Notes under the pieces: model-generated | Seen by the model: the letters and a program-made list of their open reading frames with translations, nothing else | What the model was told of the DNA's origin: nothing | Database searches by the model: none | Shown here: positions 16,938 to 26,495 of the stretch, in pieces | Numbering within the stretch: the stretch's first letter is position 1 | Layout of the letters: the number at the start of each line of letters is the position of its first letter | Made by a program: the position numbers and the translations under genes | Source: Thermococcus sp. MV5 | Lineage (GTDB): Archaea; Methanobacteriota_B; Thermococci; Thermococcales; Thermococcaceae | Assembly: GCF_012027425.1 (NCBI RefSeq) | Contig: NZ_SNUE01000002.1 | Span: 62,001-126,000, forward strand | DNA length: 64,000 nucleotides | Direction of reading: 5' to 3'

Positions 16938-17015
16938 TGGTGGGCCCGCGGGGATTCGAACCCCGGACCTTCGCCGTGTGAGGGCGACGTCATAACCAGT
17001 CTAGACCACGGGCCC
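16938..17015 (-). tRNA. tRNA-Val (CAC anticodon)
   Basis: A 78-base cloverleaf with CCA encoded. The acceptor arms GGGCCCG (from 17015) and CGGGCCC pair fully. The anticodon stem TCGCC/GGCGA holds the loop CTCACAC with anticodon CAC. The T arm reads CGGGG-TTCGAAT-CCCCG. It is an isolated tRNA gene, flanked on its 3' side by a truncated reading frame. Confidence 0.95.
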
Positions 17016-17168
17016 GCCCTAATAGTCACTCATATCTCTTTCGAGCTGTCCTTATAAATTTTTCTTAGCGTTATACAGAACTCCCGAGTTTCAATCTTTT
17101 TTGTGTTTTAATAATATCCTCATTGGAAACTTCCCCATTGTTAAAGAATTTCTTTACTATATAAAAAA

Positions 17169-17179
17169 TATTTATATAT
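17169..17179 (+). promoter_or_regulatory. TATA box of the subtilase gene
   Basis: TATTTATATAT lies within a long AT-rich tract (17156-17180), about 70 bases before the ATG at 17246. The next 50 bases form a leader ending in GGGAGGA. Confidence 0.45.
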
Positions 17180-17245
17180 GTCCAATGCCATAGAGTAAAA
17201 TAGATTCTAAAATAAGTACAACGAGTGCAAGGGAGGAAACAAGAA

Positions 17246-18676
17246 ATGAAGAGTAGTATAGTTGTCGGAATATTAGTGATGCTGTTGGTAATGAGCATGC
17301 CACTGGCTTCAGGAGCTAGCGAAAATGCTCCAAAGCCTGTTTTTGTCCAGATTGATGGACCAATAACTCAAGAAGTTCTTAGTACCCTAAGGGCAAATGG
17401 GATGAAAATAACATACGTTTTTGACGAAATTGGCTTTGTGGCAGGATTTGTAAAGGACAAAAATTTGGAAAAAATTTCACAACTTGAGTTTGTTAAGAGT
17501 GTGGGAGAGGATGTCCAGATTCATGTAACGAGCGAGATGCTTCCAAGTGCAAGCCCATATGGTTTCGGAAATTACACATGGAACCTCGACATGATAAACG
17601 TTCCAACAGTGCACGAGAACATGGGATACACTGGTGAGGGAGTGTATATAGCGGTTCTTGACACAGGTTTAGTTCCTAACTGGAAAGATTACTTCGAGGA
17701 GGATAAGATAGCAACGGAATTTGGAAGAGCGTTTCTCGCAGCTTCATTAAATGCTCACTATAACCCCAATGCGTGGGAAGCTGATACACACAGCCATGGT
17801 ACCCATGTGACGAGCACAATAATTGGCTTCTGGGTTTACGATTTCTACAGGGTGAGTGGAGTTGCTCCAGATGTAAAGATAATCCCAGTCAAAGTCCTAC
17901 ATAACAGTGGATTTGGATGGTCAACTGACATCGCCGCTGGAATACTCTACATCGCTGACCTCTACACGGCTGAGAAAGATAGCGGAGGAAATGTACTACC
18001 ACCTGATGGTGTGATAAACCCAATTGTCATAAGTATGAGCCTTGGTGGACCTAGGTTAAGCCAAATTGAGAAAACAGCGATTGACTCCGCTATCTCTCAG
18101 GGAGTATTTATTGTTGCGGCTGCAGGAAATGATGGAGAAGCAGGAATGGACTATCCTGGTGCCTATGAACCAGTGATTTCAGTAGGAGCCGCTGGATGGG
18201 TTGGAGAATGGTTAACAGGAGGATGGTGGATACTCTCAGACGTTCCGGAGAACTTAATTAATCAAGTTTACGTAACAGATTTCAGTGGAAGAGAGAAACT
18301 AGAGCAGGATCTTGACGTTCTCGCTCCGGGAAGCTGGGTAGTTGGCCCCTACCTTCCCTACGGGGCAGCCCATCCCCCATACTGGGCAAATGGAGTTCCC
18401 GGACAGTACTACTACCTTGGAGGAACGAGCATGGCCACTCCCCACGTCAGTGGGATAGTTGCTCTAATGCTTGAAAAAGATATGGAAGACGGTGTAATAG
18501 ACCTAAATCAAACAATAGTGGAGAGTATCCTCGAAAATACCGCAATGCCAATAACATGGGACAATGCTTGGGTAGTTGACCCAGGCACATTAAACTGGAC
18601 ATTAATAACATGGGACACAGATGCTGTGGGTTCAGGATTGGTGCAAGCAGATGCTGCCGTAGGAGCAACACCGTGA
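17246..18676 (+). CDS. Secreted subtilisin-like serine protease (S8)
   Basis: A 476-residue preproenzyme. Residues 1-25 are a signal peptide (SSIVVGILVMLLVMSMPLAS), and about 30-100 form an I9-type propeptide. The catalytic domain follows, with Asp139 in AVLDTG, His184 in SHGTHV, the oxyanion Asn in AAAGNDG and Ser395 in GGTSMATPH. It lacks the C-terminal pre-peptidase or repeat domains of pyrolysin-type enzymes. The ATG at 17246 follows GGGAGGAAACAAGAA. It would digest extracellular protein for the peptide-fermenting metabolism usual in Thermococcus. Confidence 0.93.
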   Translation: MKSSIVVGILVMLLVMSMPLASGASENAPKPVFVQIDGPITQEVLSTLRANGMKITYVFDEIGFVAGFVKDKNLEKISQLEFVKSVGEDVQIHVTSEMLPSASPYGFGNYTWNLDMINVPTVHENMGYTGEGVYIAVLDTGLVPNWKDYFEEDKIATEFGRAFLAASLNAHYNPNAWEADTHSHGTHVTSTIIGFWVYDFYRVSGVAPDVKIIPVKVLHNSGFGWSTDIAAGILYIADLYTAEKDSGGNVLPPDGVINPIVISMSLGGPRLSQIEKTAIDSAISQGVFIVAAAGNDGEAGMDYPGAYEPVISVGAAGWVGEWLTGGWWILSDVPENLINQVYVTDFSGREKLEQDLDVLAPGSWVVGPYLPYGAAHPPYWANGVPGQYYYLGGTSMATPHVSGIVALMLEKDMEDGVIDLNQTIVESILENTAMPITWDNAWVVDPGTLNWTLITWDTDAVGSGLVQADAAVGATP

Positions 18677-18699
18677 TCTTTTTTATTTTCTCTTTTTAG
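18677..18699 (+). terminator. T-rich terminator after the subtilase gene
   Basis: The stop codon is followed at once by TCTTTTTTTATTTTCTCTTT, a typical archaeal T-tract terminator, before the TATA-like CTTTAAATAC of the next gene. Confidence 0.5.
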
Positions 18700-18746
18700 C
18701 CATATCTTTAAATACCTCCCAGCTTACCTCTTCTGCGGTGAAGGCT

Positions 18747-19130
18747 ATGTTAAACACGATAGTTTTGGTAAGGACAGACAACTTTGACAAGGCCCTAGTG
18801 GCATTAGCTGATTTAGTAAGATATGGTGGAATGGAAATACGAGGTAAGCCAAGGATAATACCTCCAGCCCTCTCAGACTGGACCTTTGAAAAGATTGTAG
18901 GGGAAAAGCCCAAAAGAAAATATAATGCTCACGTTGTGGCCCAAGTGGATCTCCCTCCTGCCAAAGCCATAGGGAGATTAAGAGAGATACACCCCCCTGC
19001 TCATATAATAGTGATTCCTCCGGAAACTTCGGTTCACAAAGAACTCCTACGTCTTTGGAGTACTTTTGAAATTCTAAAAGGATTTTATTCTCCAAAGAAA
19101 GAACAGCAAGAAGGGGAAAGTAGGGAGTAG
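18747..19130 (+). CDS. DUF356-like conserved archaeal protein
   Basis: A 127-residue protein starting MLNTIVLVRTDNFDKALVALADL, with GKPRIIPPALSDWTFEKI in the middle and HIIVIPPETSVHKELLRLW near the end. The layout resembles the euryarchaeal DUF356 family, whose function is unknown. The start follows GCGGTGAAGGCT. Its stop codon abuts the stop codon of the convergent MBF1 gene with no base between them. No enzyme motif, membrane segment or cysteine pair is visible. Confidence 0.65.
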   Translation: MLNTIVLVRTDNFDKALVALADLVRYGGMEIRGKPRIIPPALSDWTFEKIVGEKPKRKYNAHVVAQVDLPPAKAIGRLREIHPPAHIIVIPPETSVHKELLRLWSTFEILKGFYSPKKEQQEGESRE

Positions 19131-19664
19131 CTACTTCTTCTTCCTTTTTTTGATCTTAATATTAGCTACCTCCCCCAAGGTTGGTTCATAATCTTTAGGT
19201 ATAGTAGCTTTCTCTTTTACATTCTCTTCAACACGCTCAATTAGTTTTATCTTAAAGTAACGCTCAAGCTTTTTTGCCTCACTTATAGTGGGGATATACT
19301 CACCATGCGCGATTCTTCTAATAAGATTGGTTGAAAGACCTACCTTGTGGGAAAGCTCTTCATAACTCAAGCCGCTTCTCTGGATAGCCTCTCTCACTCT
19401 ATCTGCATAGTCTTCTACTATGTCCTCAGTGTAAAGAGGTCTTTGCGTTCTTGGTGTTGGTTTAGGCCTTGGTCTTGGAGCATATGTTCTTCTAGGTTCT
19501 CTTCCTGTTGGCATTGGACTCCAGGTTCCTGGCTTTTTCCTGCCATATTTTTGATAACACTTGTAGCACACCAAAAGTTCAGCTCCTTCTATTTTCACTG
19601 TGTGTCCTTTACCTCTTATCTCTGCTCCACAGATTTCACAAATTCTTGGTTTGGCTTTTGCCAT
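19131..19664 (-). CDS. mbf1: Multiprotein bridging factor 1 (MBF1)
   Basis: A 177-residue archaeal MBF1. An N-terminal zinc ribbon has Cys9, Cys12, Cys33 and Cys36, a Pro/Arg-rich linker spans about 45-75, and a cro-type helix-turn-helix follows (SYEELSHKVGLSTNLIRRIA). Residues near the C-terminus are Lys-rich. The archaeal protein associates with the ribosome and translation machinery. AAGGTGGT lies 4 bases before the ATG at 19664; the longer frame from 19679 is not needed. Its promoter region is shared with the divergent GNAT gene. Confidence 0.93.
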   Translation of the reverse strand: MAKAKPRICEICGAEIRGKGHTVKIEGAELLVCYKCYQKYGRKKPGTWSPMPTGREPRRTYAPRPRPKPTPRTQRPLYTEDIVEDYADRVREAIQRSGLSYEELSHKVGLSTNLIRRIAHGEYIPTISEAKKLERYFKIKLIERVEENVKEKATIPKDYEPTLGEVANIKIKKRKKK

Positions 19665-19707
19665 TAAAACCACCTTCAACTCACTCTACTCTACGATGGA
19701 AGGCTAG

Positions 19708-19719
19708 CTTTTATAAATC
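19708..19719. promoter_or_regulatory. Shared near-palindromic TATA box for divergent mbf1 and GNAT genes
   Basis: CTTTTATAAATC reads as a TATA box on both strands. On the plus strand it lies 24 bases before the ATG at 19742, implying a leaderless mRNA. On the minus strand it places the start near 19685, leaving a 20-base leader with AAGGTGGT for mbf1. No other good TATA box is present between the two genes. Confidence 0.5.
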
Positions 19720-19741
19720 CATCTATTATAAGTTCCTAACG

Positions 19742-20269
19742 ATGGGAATGAAAGAAATTAAAAATAACGATAAGGAGCACTTGAGTATAAAAAAATTAAA
19801 TAGAATGGATCAGAAGATACTTGAGACTCTTGTAAGCATATACATGCGAGGATACGAAGAAATGAAGGAATATGGGGGCGAAGGAGAGAGCTATGCGAAG
19901 AGATATCTAAGATGGTGCTGGAGCAAAGCCAGTGACGGATTTTTCATCGCAAAAGATGGAGATAGGATAGTGGGTTTTATTGTGTGTGATAGCGACTGGC
20001 ACAGCCGATATGAGAATAGAGTGGTGGGTGCTATTCACGAGTTCGTTGTTGATAAGGATTATCAGGGGAAAAGCGTTGGGAGGAAACTTATGGACAAATG
20101 TCTGGAGTATCTAAGCAAGTACAATGATAGAATCGAACTCTGGGTTGGGGAGAAAAATAAAAAGGCCATAGAGTTTTATAAAAAAATTGGTTTTAAAGTG
20201 GCTGGAAAAACAGGCATCTGGATAAGAATGATAAAAGATATCAAAAAAGGGAAAAAGTCACTTCAATAA
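19742..20269 (+). CDS. GNAT family N-acetyltransferase
   Basis: A 175-residue acetyltransferase with the acetyl-CoA loop DKDYQGKSVGRKLMDKCLEY and the C-terminal motif NKKAIEFYKKIGFKV. The substrate is unknown. The longest frame begins at 19508, inside and antisense to mbf1; the ATG at 19742, 24 bases after a TATA box, is the likely leaderless start, with ATG 19748 as a near alternative. It converges on the DUF35 gene with a 12-base overlap. Confidence 0.82.
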   Translation: MGMKEIKNNDKEHLSIKKLNRMDQKILETLVSIYMRGYEEMKEYGGEGESYAKRYLRWCWSKASDGFFIAKDGDRIVGFIVCDSDWHSRYENRVVGAIHEFVVDKDYQGKSVGRKLMDKCLEYLSKYNDRIELWVGEKNKKAIEFYKKIGFKVAGKTGIWIRMIKDIKKGKKSLQ

Positions 20270-20665
20270 TGGTCTAAACTTATAGCCGTATAGGATTATT
20301 CCATCCTCGCCGAACTCTCTGATCTTTCTTGTGACCATTTCAACTTCCATGCCAAAGTCTATTTCTTCTGGATCAACATCAGTAAGTTGTGCCAAGATCA
20401 CCGGCCCTTCCTCAAGTTCAACTAAAGCTATTGGATAGGGTTTGTAATATTCATAGCCGCTTGGTGGGTTCCTTATTATTGTCCAGCTTAATACTTTTCC
20501 TTTTCCACTAAATTGGAACTCGTCTATTTCTTGGCTTCCACATTCGGGACAAACTGGCCTCTTTGGAAAGTGAACATGCCCGCAACTCTTACATTTGCCT
20601 CCAATAAGGCGGTACTTTTCCTTAAAATGTCTCCAATAGCGGGCGACCTGCATTGGCTTCCCCAT
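20258..20665 (-). CDS. DUF35 zinc-ribbon/OB-fold acyl-CoA-associated protein
   Basis: A 135-residue protein with a rubredoxin-like zinc ribbon (Cys25, Cys28, Cys39, Cys42) and an OB fold (GKVLSWTIIRNPPSGYEYYKPYPIALVELEEG). In archaea this protein bridges acetoacetyl-CoA thiolase and HMG-CoA synthase and helps pass the intermediate between them. Gene order here (HMG-CoA synthase, thiolase, DUF35) fits that complex. TAAGGAGGGTT precedes the ATG at 20665, which lies just beyond the thiolase stop. Confidence 0.92.
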   Translation of the reverse strand: MGKPMQVARYWRHFKEKYRLIGGKCKSCGHVHFPKRPVCPECGSQEIDEFQFSGKGKVLSWTIIRNPPSGYEYYKPYPIALVELEEGPVILAQLTDVDPEEIDFGMEVEMVTRKIREFGEDGIILYGYKFRPLLK

Positions 20666-20667
20666 TT

Positions 20668-21825
20668 TCAAACCCTCCTTAATATGGTTACAGTTATGTT
20701 TGAACCCGTTCCACCTATGTTCTGAGTAAGGCCTACCTCCGCATCAGGTACTTGATTTGGAGCTTCGCCCCTAAGCTGCCATACTGCCTCTACTGTCTGA
20801 TAAACTCCAGTTGCACCAACCGGGTGTCCTCTTGCTTTCAATCCACCTAGTGTTTGGATTGGATAATCACCATCAATTGCTATTTGTCCTTCCTTGGCCA
20901 ACATAGCACCTTTTCCTCTCTCTGCAGCCCCTATAGACTCCAAACTTAGGGCCGCCATGACTGTGAATGCATCGTGCACCTCGAAGAAGTCTATATCCTT
21001 CACACCTATACCGGCCATCTTGTAAGCTCTTTCTGCGGCTACCTTAGCTGCTTTCAGTAGAAGAAGGTCTTTTCTGTTAGCAAGATTTATAGTGTCTACA
21101 GCTCTCCCCATCCCCGCAACCTCTATCATCTTAGCTTTGTCCACAAATTCCCTGGCTTTCTCTTCGGTGGTGATAATAACAGCTGCAGCTCCATCGGCTA
21201 TTGGAGAAGCATCAAAAAGCTTCAATGGATCAGCTATATAAGGACTCCTCATAACGGTCTCTACCTTGATTGCCTTTTTGAACATAGCATATGGATTCTT
21301 GGCACCATTTACATGGGCATTAACCGCAAATAGGGCCAAGTCTTCTTCAGTGTACCCATATTCTTTCATGTAAAGCCTCATAGCAAGGGCATTCAGGGCC
21401 ACAAAACTAACTCCATGGAAAAGCTCCCACTCGGCATCAGCTGCATATGCCAGATATCTCGTTGCATCACTTGGCCACGCATCTGTCATCTTTTCAACGC
21501 CTACAACAGCAACCACGTCCTCAAGACCACTCATTACAGCCTTTACACCTTCTTGGACTGCAGATCCACCACTTGCACATGCACCTTCAATTTTAACCGC
21601 CGGGATATTCCCAAGACCTGCCCAATCCGCTATAAGGGCCCCGAGGTTTTCTTGTTCAACAAATGAGCCTGAAGCCATGTTCCCCACATAAAGTGAATCT
21701 ACTTTGTCAACTCCGGCATCTTCCATAGCATTAAGCAAAGCCTCAACAGCTAGGTCTCTAAGACCAAGTTTCCAGTGCTCTCCAACTGGAGTCAAGCCCA
21801 CACCAATAATCACTGGCTTTCTCAT
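20668..21825 (-). CDS. Acetoacetyl-CoA thiolase (archaeal)
   Basis: A 385-residue thiolase. The catalytic Cys lies in VKIEGACASGGSAVQEG, and the C-terminal LGGLKARGHPVGATG and LTQNIGGTGSNITV carry the other active-site residues. It condenses two acetyl-CoA to acetoacetyl-CoA for the mevalonate route to archaeal lipids. GAGGTGGTTGAA precedes the ATG at 21825, which lies 11 bases after the HMG-CoA synthase stop; the longer frame to 21876 overlaps that gene and is rejected. Confidence 0.93.
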   Translation of the reverse strand: MRKPVIIGVGLTPVGEHWKLGLRDLAVEALLNAMEDAGVDKVDSLYVGNMASGSFVEQENLGALIADWAGLGNIPAVKIEGACASGGSAVQEGVKAVMSGLEDVVAVVGVEKMTDAWPSDATRYLAYAADAEWELFHGVSFVALNALAMRLYMKEYGYTEEDLALFAVNAHVNGAKNPYAMFKKAIKVETVMRSPYIADPLKLFDASPIADGAAAVIITTEEKAREFVDKAKMIEVAGMGRAVDTINLANRKDLLLLKAAKVAAERAYKMAGIGVKDIDFFEVHDAFTVMAALSLESIGAAERGKGAMLAKEGQIAIDGDYPIQTLGGLKARGHPVGATGVYQTVEAVWQLRGEAPNQVPDAEVGLTQNIGGTGSNITVTILRRV

Positions 21826-21835
21826 TTCAACCACC

Positions 21836-22888
21836 TCACAAAATGTACTTACCCCTGTGCTTTGCGTATAGAGCATAATCGAGATATTTCTTCCTGTTCA
21901 CGTAGTCCATTGTTTTTGGAGCTAAATCTCTCTTCTCTTCAATTGCATCTTGTACAATAAGGCTAAAAGCATCGCTTCCTGCTCCACTTCCAAAGCTCAC
22001 CCACAGAATTCTATCCCCTGGTTTTGCTATGTCAAGAACTGCAGAAATCCCCACGAGGGTTGCACCGCTGTACGTGTTTCCTATTATTCCACTAAGAAGC
22101 CCTGGTAAAACTTTCTCTTTTGGAATCCCAAGGATCTTTGCTACAGTAAGGGGGAACTTAACATTAGGTTGATGGAATACTGCATAATCAAAATCATTTG
22201 GTGAATAATCAAGTTCCTCCATTAGACCTTTTGCAGCACTTATTATTTGATGGAAGTAGGCAGGTTCACCAGTGAACCTATTACCATGTCTCGGATAGTG
22301 CTCGTGTTGTCTTCTCCAGAAATCAGGAGTATCAGTTACATAAGAGTAGCTCCCTTCAAAATATGCTAAGGTTTCACTACTCTTTTCTCCGACAATATAA
22401 GCTGCTCCTCCAGCGGAGGCAGTAAATTCTAAATGGTCTCCAGGCCTTCCTTGAGAAGTATCTGCTCCAATTGCCATAGCATATTTGGCCATGCCACTAC
22501 CTACAAACCCAATCGCCGCTTGGAGAGCTTCGGTTCCAGCCTTACATGCAAACTCAAAATCTGCGGCATCTAAATCAGGAGTCGCTCCAATTGCTTCGGC
22601 TATAACAGTTGCAGAAGGTTTAACAGCATAAGGCTTTGATTCTGTTCCAAACCATAGGGCCCTAATCTCTCTCGGATCTATACGGGCCCTTTTCAAAGCA
22701 TTTCTAGCAGCTTCAATTCCAATCGTTATGGCATCTTCGTCCAAATTATTCACGGATTTTTCTTGGATTGGAAAGCTACTAACTCCCCATACCCTTCCAA
22801 TCTCCTCATTTTTAATTCTAAACATTGGCACGTATGCACCGTAGCCAACGATACCAACATCCTTTATTGGCTTTAACAGTTTCTTCAT
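21836..22888 (-). CDS. Hydroxymethylglutaryl-CoA synthase
   Basis: A 350-residue archaeal HMG-CoA synthase. [21 protein letters not shown] opens the protein, the catalytic Cys is in [16 protein letters not shown], the conserved His in [14 protein letters not shown], and [11 protein letters not shown] and [12 protein letters not shown] follow. It joins acetyl-CoA and acetoacetyl-CoA to HMG-CoA. AAAAGGTGATGGCC is the ribosome binding region. It is the first gene of the three-gene mevalonate-entry operon running down to 20258. Confidence 0.95.
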   Translation of the reverse strand: MKKLLKPIKDVGIVGYGAYVPMFRIKNEEIGRVWGVSSFPIQEKSVNNLDEDAITIGIEAARNALKRARIDPREIRALWFGTESKPYAVKPSATVIAEAIGATPDLDAADFEFACKAGTEALQAAIGFVGSGMAKYAMAIGADTSQGRPGDHLEFTASAGGAAYIVGEKSSETLAYFEGSYSYVTDTPDFWRRQHEHYPRHGNRFTGEPAYFHQIISAAKGLMEELDYSPNDFDYAVFHQPNVKFPLTVAKILGIPKEKVLPGLLSGIIGNTYSGATLVGISAVLDIAKPGDRILWVSFGSGAGSDAFSLIVQDAIEEKRDLAPKTMDYVNRKKYLDYALYAKHRGKYIL

Positions 22889-23077
22889 TGGCCATCACCT
22901 TTTTAAATGAATGAGCTTAATGCTATTCTCTCCGAGGTTAAGCTTGTACATTATAAAAGCCTTTCGGTAAACGTGTAATACTTTTTCGACAATTAGCGAT
23001 GAAGTTTTGATGTAGAGTAGGTTTAAAAGCTTAACTCTTTTATACTTCCTTAGCAAAGAATAGAAAAGGTGATGCTC

Positions 23078-24319
23078 ATGAAAGCATACGTAGGTGAAAA
23101 TGTACAGGGAATCTATGCCTTCGATGAGAATGGCAATCTCATCGGAAAGAGAGTTTTCACAGAAAAGCCAGAAATAGTATTAGACAAACTTCTCAAAGGT
23201 GATGTTGCAGAAGACCTAATTCTTTTCTTAGAAGAGTTAAAAAAAAGAGGATACTCAACTTTTGTTGTAGAACACCCAGAACTTGCTAGAAAAATTAGAG
23301 AGTTTGGATTTGAGACAGAAGCAGAATTTCCTAACATCGCTGGGGAAAAACTTAGAGAAAATGCCGAAGAATTTTTGGGAACCGATTGGTTTGAAAAATA
23401 CTTCATGATTGGAGTGGCATTAACAAGAGCCAGAATACAGGAGCAAAGTGGCGCGAGAGATAAGATGATAATCCAAGCAATCGAGGCTTTAGATGACATT
23501 GATAAGGTTATCAATCTTTTAGTATCAAGACTTAGAGAATGGTATTCACTTCACTTCCCAGAACTTGACGAAATCCTTCCAAAGCACCCCCAATATGTTA
23601 CTTTTGTAAAACACATTGGACACAGGGACAACATTACAAAAGAAAGCTTAGAGTCCCTTGGATTCGGTGAGAACAAGATAACGAAGATTTTAGAGGCAAA
23701 AGAAAAGACAATGGGTGCATGGATGGACCAGAAAGATATTAAAGTCATTCAAGGGCTAGCCAAAGAAATAGATGATCTCTATAAACTAAGAAGCGAGATA
23801 GAAGATTACATCGAGAGGGCTATGGATGACGTTGCACCGAACTTAAAAGCCTTAGTAGGCGCAAAACTTGGTGCTCGCCTAATAAGTCTAGCAGGTGGTT
23901 TGAAAGAACTCGCAATAATGCCCTCTTCAACTATCCAGGTCCTTGGTGCAGAAAAGGCACTATTTAGGCACCTAAGAAGTGGTGCAAAGCCTCCAAAACA
24001 TGGTATAATCTACCAATATCCCGCAATAAATAAATCTCCCTGGTGGCAAAGAGGAAAAATTGCAAGAGCATTAGCTGGAAAACTAGCCATAGCAGCGAGA
24101 GTAGACTACTTTTCAGGTGAATATATAGCCGAAGAGCTCAAAAATGAAGTTGAAGCAAGGATCAAGGAAATTAAAGAGAAATATCCCAATCCACCAAAAC
24201 GCAAAGAAAAGCCCAAGAAAGAAAAGAAGAAAAAATTCAAAAAGAAAAAGAAAGAAAAGAAATTCAAAGGCAAAGAAAAGAAAAAGAGAAGCAAAGAAAA
24301 GAGAGGCGGTAGGAGGTGA
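23078..24319 (+). CDS. nop5: Nop5/Nop56-type C/D box sRNP core protein
   Basis: A 413-residue protein: an N-terminal fibrillarin-binding domain (1-120), a coiled coil (about 125-255), the Nop domain (VAPNLKALVGAKLGARLISLAGGLKELA and APPKHGIIYQYPAI-like region around 270-345), and an extremely Lys-rich tail from about 362. With fibrillarin and L7Ae it forms the sRNP that guides 2'-O-methylation of rRNA and tRNA. GGTGATGCTC precedes the ATG at 23078. The fibrillarin gene follows after 5 bases. Confidence 0.93.
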   Translation: MKAYVGENVQGIYAFDENGNLIGKRVFTEKPEIVLDKLLKGDVAEDLILFLEELKKRGYSTFVVEHPELARKIREFGFETEAEFPNIAGEKLRENAEEFLGTDWFEKYFMIGVALTRARIQEQSGARDKMIIQAIEALDDIDKVINLLVSRLREWYSLHFPELDEILPKHPQYVTFVKHIGHRDNITKESLESLGFGENKITKILEAKEKTMGAWMDQKDIKVIQGLAKEIDDLYKLRSEIEDYIERAMDDVAPNLKALVGAKLGARLISLAGGLKELAIMPSSTIQVLGAEKALFRHLRSGAKPPKHGIIYQYPAINKSPWWQRGKIARALAGKLAIAARVDYFSGEYIAEELKNEVEARIKEIKEKYPNPPKRKEKPKKEKKKKFKKKKKEKKFKGKEKKKRSKEKRGGRR

Positions 24320-24324
24320 GATAA

Positions 24325-25005
24325 ATGAACGTTAAGAAACATAAGTTCCCTGGCGTTTATATTGTCATCGAGGATGATGGAAGCGAGAGACTGGCCACCA
24401 AGAATCTAGTTCCCGGCCAAAAAGTCTACGGCGAGAGGATCATTAAGTGGGAAGGTGAAGAATACAGAATCTGGAATCCCCACAGATCAAAACTTGCTGC
24501 AGCCATACTCAATGGCCTTAAGAACTTTCCAATAAAGCCAGGACATAAAGTACTATATTTAGGCATAGCCAGTGGTACAACTGCTTCACATGTCAGCGAT
24601 GTCATTGGGTGGGAAGGTAAAATATTTGGTATAGAATTCTCACCAAGGGTTCTTAGAGAACTGGTTCCTCTGGTGGGAGAAAGAAGAAACATAATTCCAA
24701 TACTTGGAGATGCTACAAAGCCTGAGGAATACAGGGCCATAGTTACCAAAGTCGATGTAATATTCGAAGACGTGGCTCAACCCACTCAAGCAAAGATCCT
24801 CGTAGATAATGCCAAAGCATACCTTAAAAGCGGTGGGTACGGGATGATCTCTATTAAAAGTAGAAGCATAGATGTCACAAAAGAACCAGAGGAAGTATTT
24901 AGAGAGGTAGAAAAAGAACTTGGCGAATACTTTGAAGTTGTCGAAAGAATTTCTCTTGAGCCTTACGAAAAGGATCATGCCTTGATAGTCGTGAGAAAAC
25001 CGTAG
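24325..25005 (+). CDS. flpA: Fibrillarin-like rRNA/tRNA 2'-O-methyltransferase
   Basis: A 226-residue fibrillarin. The SAM-binding loop [20 protein letters not shown], the acidic end of strand 2 ([14 protein letters not shown]), the [13 protein letters not shown] motif and the [14 protein letters not shown] segment are all in place. It is the catalytic subunit of the C/D box sRNP. GGAGGTGAGATAA, located at the end of nop5, serves as its ribosome binding site, so the two subunits are made together. Confidence 0.95.
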   Translation: MNVKKHKFPGVYIVIEDDGSERLATKNLVPGQKVYGERIIKWEGEEYRIWNPHRSKLAAAILNGLKNFPIKPGHKVLYLGIASGTTASHVSDVIGWEGKIFGIEFSPRVLRELVPLVGERRNIIPILGDATKPEEYRAIVTKVDVIFEDVAQPTQAKILVDNAKAYLKSGGYGMISIKSRSIDVTKEPEEVFREVEKELGEYFEVVERISLEPYEKDHALIVVRKP

Positions 25006-25038
25006 TTCTTTTTCTTAAATTTTTAAAATTAAAAAAGA
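25006..25038. terminator. Bidirectional T/A-rich terminator between flpA and enolase
   Basis: The 33 bases between the two convergent stop codons carry TTCTTTTTCTT on the plus strand and, read on the minus strand, TTTTTTAATTTT. Each strand presents a T tract directly after its stop codon. Confidence 0.5.
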
Positions 25039-26331
25039 TCAGAGAAGTGGATTCCTAAACTTCTTGCCTGGATAATACGCTATGCCCTCAAGTTCCTCTT
25101 CAATCCTTAAGAGTTGGTTATATTTGGCATTTCTATCGCTCCTTGCAGGAGCTCCTGTCTTAATCTGACCAGCGTTTAAAGCAACTGCTATGTCCGCAAT
25201 TGTGGCATCCTCTGTTTCTCCAGACCTATGAGAAACAACAACCCCATAACCAGCTCTGAAAGCAAGATATGCAGCATCAATAGCCTCACTTAATGTTCCA
25301 ATCTGGTTGACTTTCAGAAGGAGTGCATTTGCTGCACCCATTTCAATACCTTTTCTCAAGCGCTTGACATTAGTCACAAAGAAGTCATCGCCAACGATCT
25401 GAACTTTCTTCCCAAGTTCTTTTGTAACGATAGCAAAGCCTTCAAAATCTTCCTCATTAACTGGATCTTCAATCGAAACTATTGGATATGTTGAGATCAG
25501 CTCATTATAAAGGTCTATAAGCTCTTCCCTAGTATATTCCTTGCCACCTACGACATATACTTTCTTGTTTTCATCATAAAATTCGCTTGAGGCAACATCA
25601 AGAGCAAAGGCAATCTCATCTCCAACCTTGTAACCACTTTCTTCAATGGCCTTAACAAGAGCATCTAATGGCTCATTGACCTCTTTCATAGGTGGAGCAA
25701 ATCCACCTTCATCTCCTACATTAACAGCCAATTTTCCATATTTCTCCATGAGAATCTTTTTCAATGTATGGTAAGTCTCACTTACCATCTGAATGGCCTC
25801 TCTAAAGCTCTTTGCTCCAACAGGCATGATCATGAACTCTTGAAAGTCAAGATCATTACCAGCGTGGGCTCCACCATTGATGACATTACTCATTGGTACA
25901 GGAAGAACGTAAGCATTCGCCCCACCCAAGTACCTGTAAAGTGGCATTCCAAGAGTATTTGCAGCGGCTTTTGCAACAGCAAGAGAAACTCCTAGAATAG
26001 CATTTGCTCCAAGATTACTTTTGTTTTCTGTACCATCGAGTTCAATCATAAACATGTCAATGTCTCTTTGAAGTGTAACATCCATTCCCAAAAGTTCGGG
26101 GGCAATTATCTTGTTCACGTTCTCCACTGCTCGTTTTACACCTTTTCCATGATATCTTTTGCCACCATCCCTAAGCTCCAAAGCCTCATGAATTCCAGTT
26201 GAAGCTCCACTTGGTACAGCAGCCCTTCCCATTCCAACTGGTGTGTAAACGTCCACTTCAATTGTTGGATTTCCTCTAGAGTCCAATACCTCCCTTGCCA
26301 CTATTCCAGTAATTTCAAATGGATTCTCCAT
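25039..26331 (-). CDS. eno: Enolase
   Basis: A 430-residue phosphopyruvate hydratase, forming phosphoenolpyruvate from 2-phosphoglycerate. [17 protein letters not shown] opens it; [30 protein letters not shown], the metal ligands in VSIEDP and IVGDD, the catalytic [15 protein letters not shown] and [19 protein letters not shown] follow in order. The ATG at 26331 is preceded by GAGGTGAAAGTT. Full length and undamaged. Confidence 0.97.
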   Translation of the reverse strand: MENPFEITGIVAREVLDSRGNPTIEVDVYTPVGMGRAAVPSGASTGIHEALELRDGGKRYHGKGVKRAVENVNKIIAPELLGMDVTLQRDIDMFMIELDGTENKSNLGANAILGVSLAVAKAAANTLGMPLYRYLGGANAYVLPVPMSNVINGGAHAGNDLDFQEFMIMPVGAKSFREAIQMVSETYHTLKKILMEKYGKLAVNVGDEGGFAPPMKEVNEPLDALVKAIEESGYKVGDEIAFALDVASSEFYDENKKVYVVGGKEYTREELIDLYNELISTYPIVSIEDPVNEEDFEGFAIVTKELGKKVQIVGDDFFVTNVKRLRKGIEMGAANALLLKVNQIGTLSEAIDAAYLAFRAGYGVVVSHRSGETEDATIADIAVALNAGQIKTGAPARSDRNAKYNQLLRIEEELEGIAYYPGKKFRNPLL

Positions 26332-26495
26332 AACTTTCACCTCGGGTGATATTTGAGGTTTCTCTTTAAAGCTTTTTCACAAGTTAAAAGGGAAAACAGT
26401 TTTCCCAAGAATGGTGCTTTCCCTGTAGAAAACTTACTAAAAATAATTAAGTTTCAAAGGCCCAAATAAAAAGAGATATAAAGCAAGAAATAACC

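Noticed and set aside
22925-23065. C/D box guide RNA in the nop5 upstream region (GCGATGAAG and TTTGATG)
   Set aside because: No CTGA box at proper spacing; other gaps scanned by eye also lacked a full C, D', C', D set.
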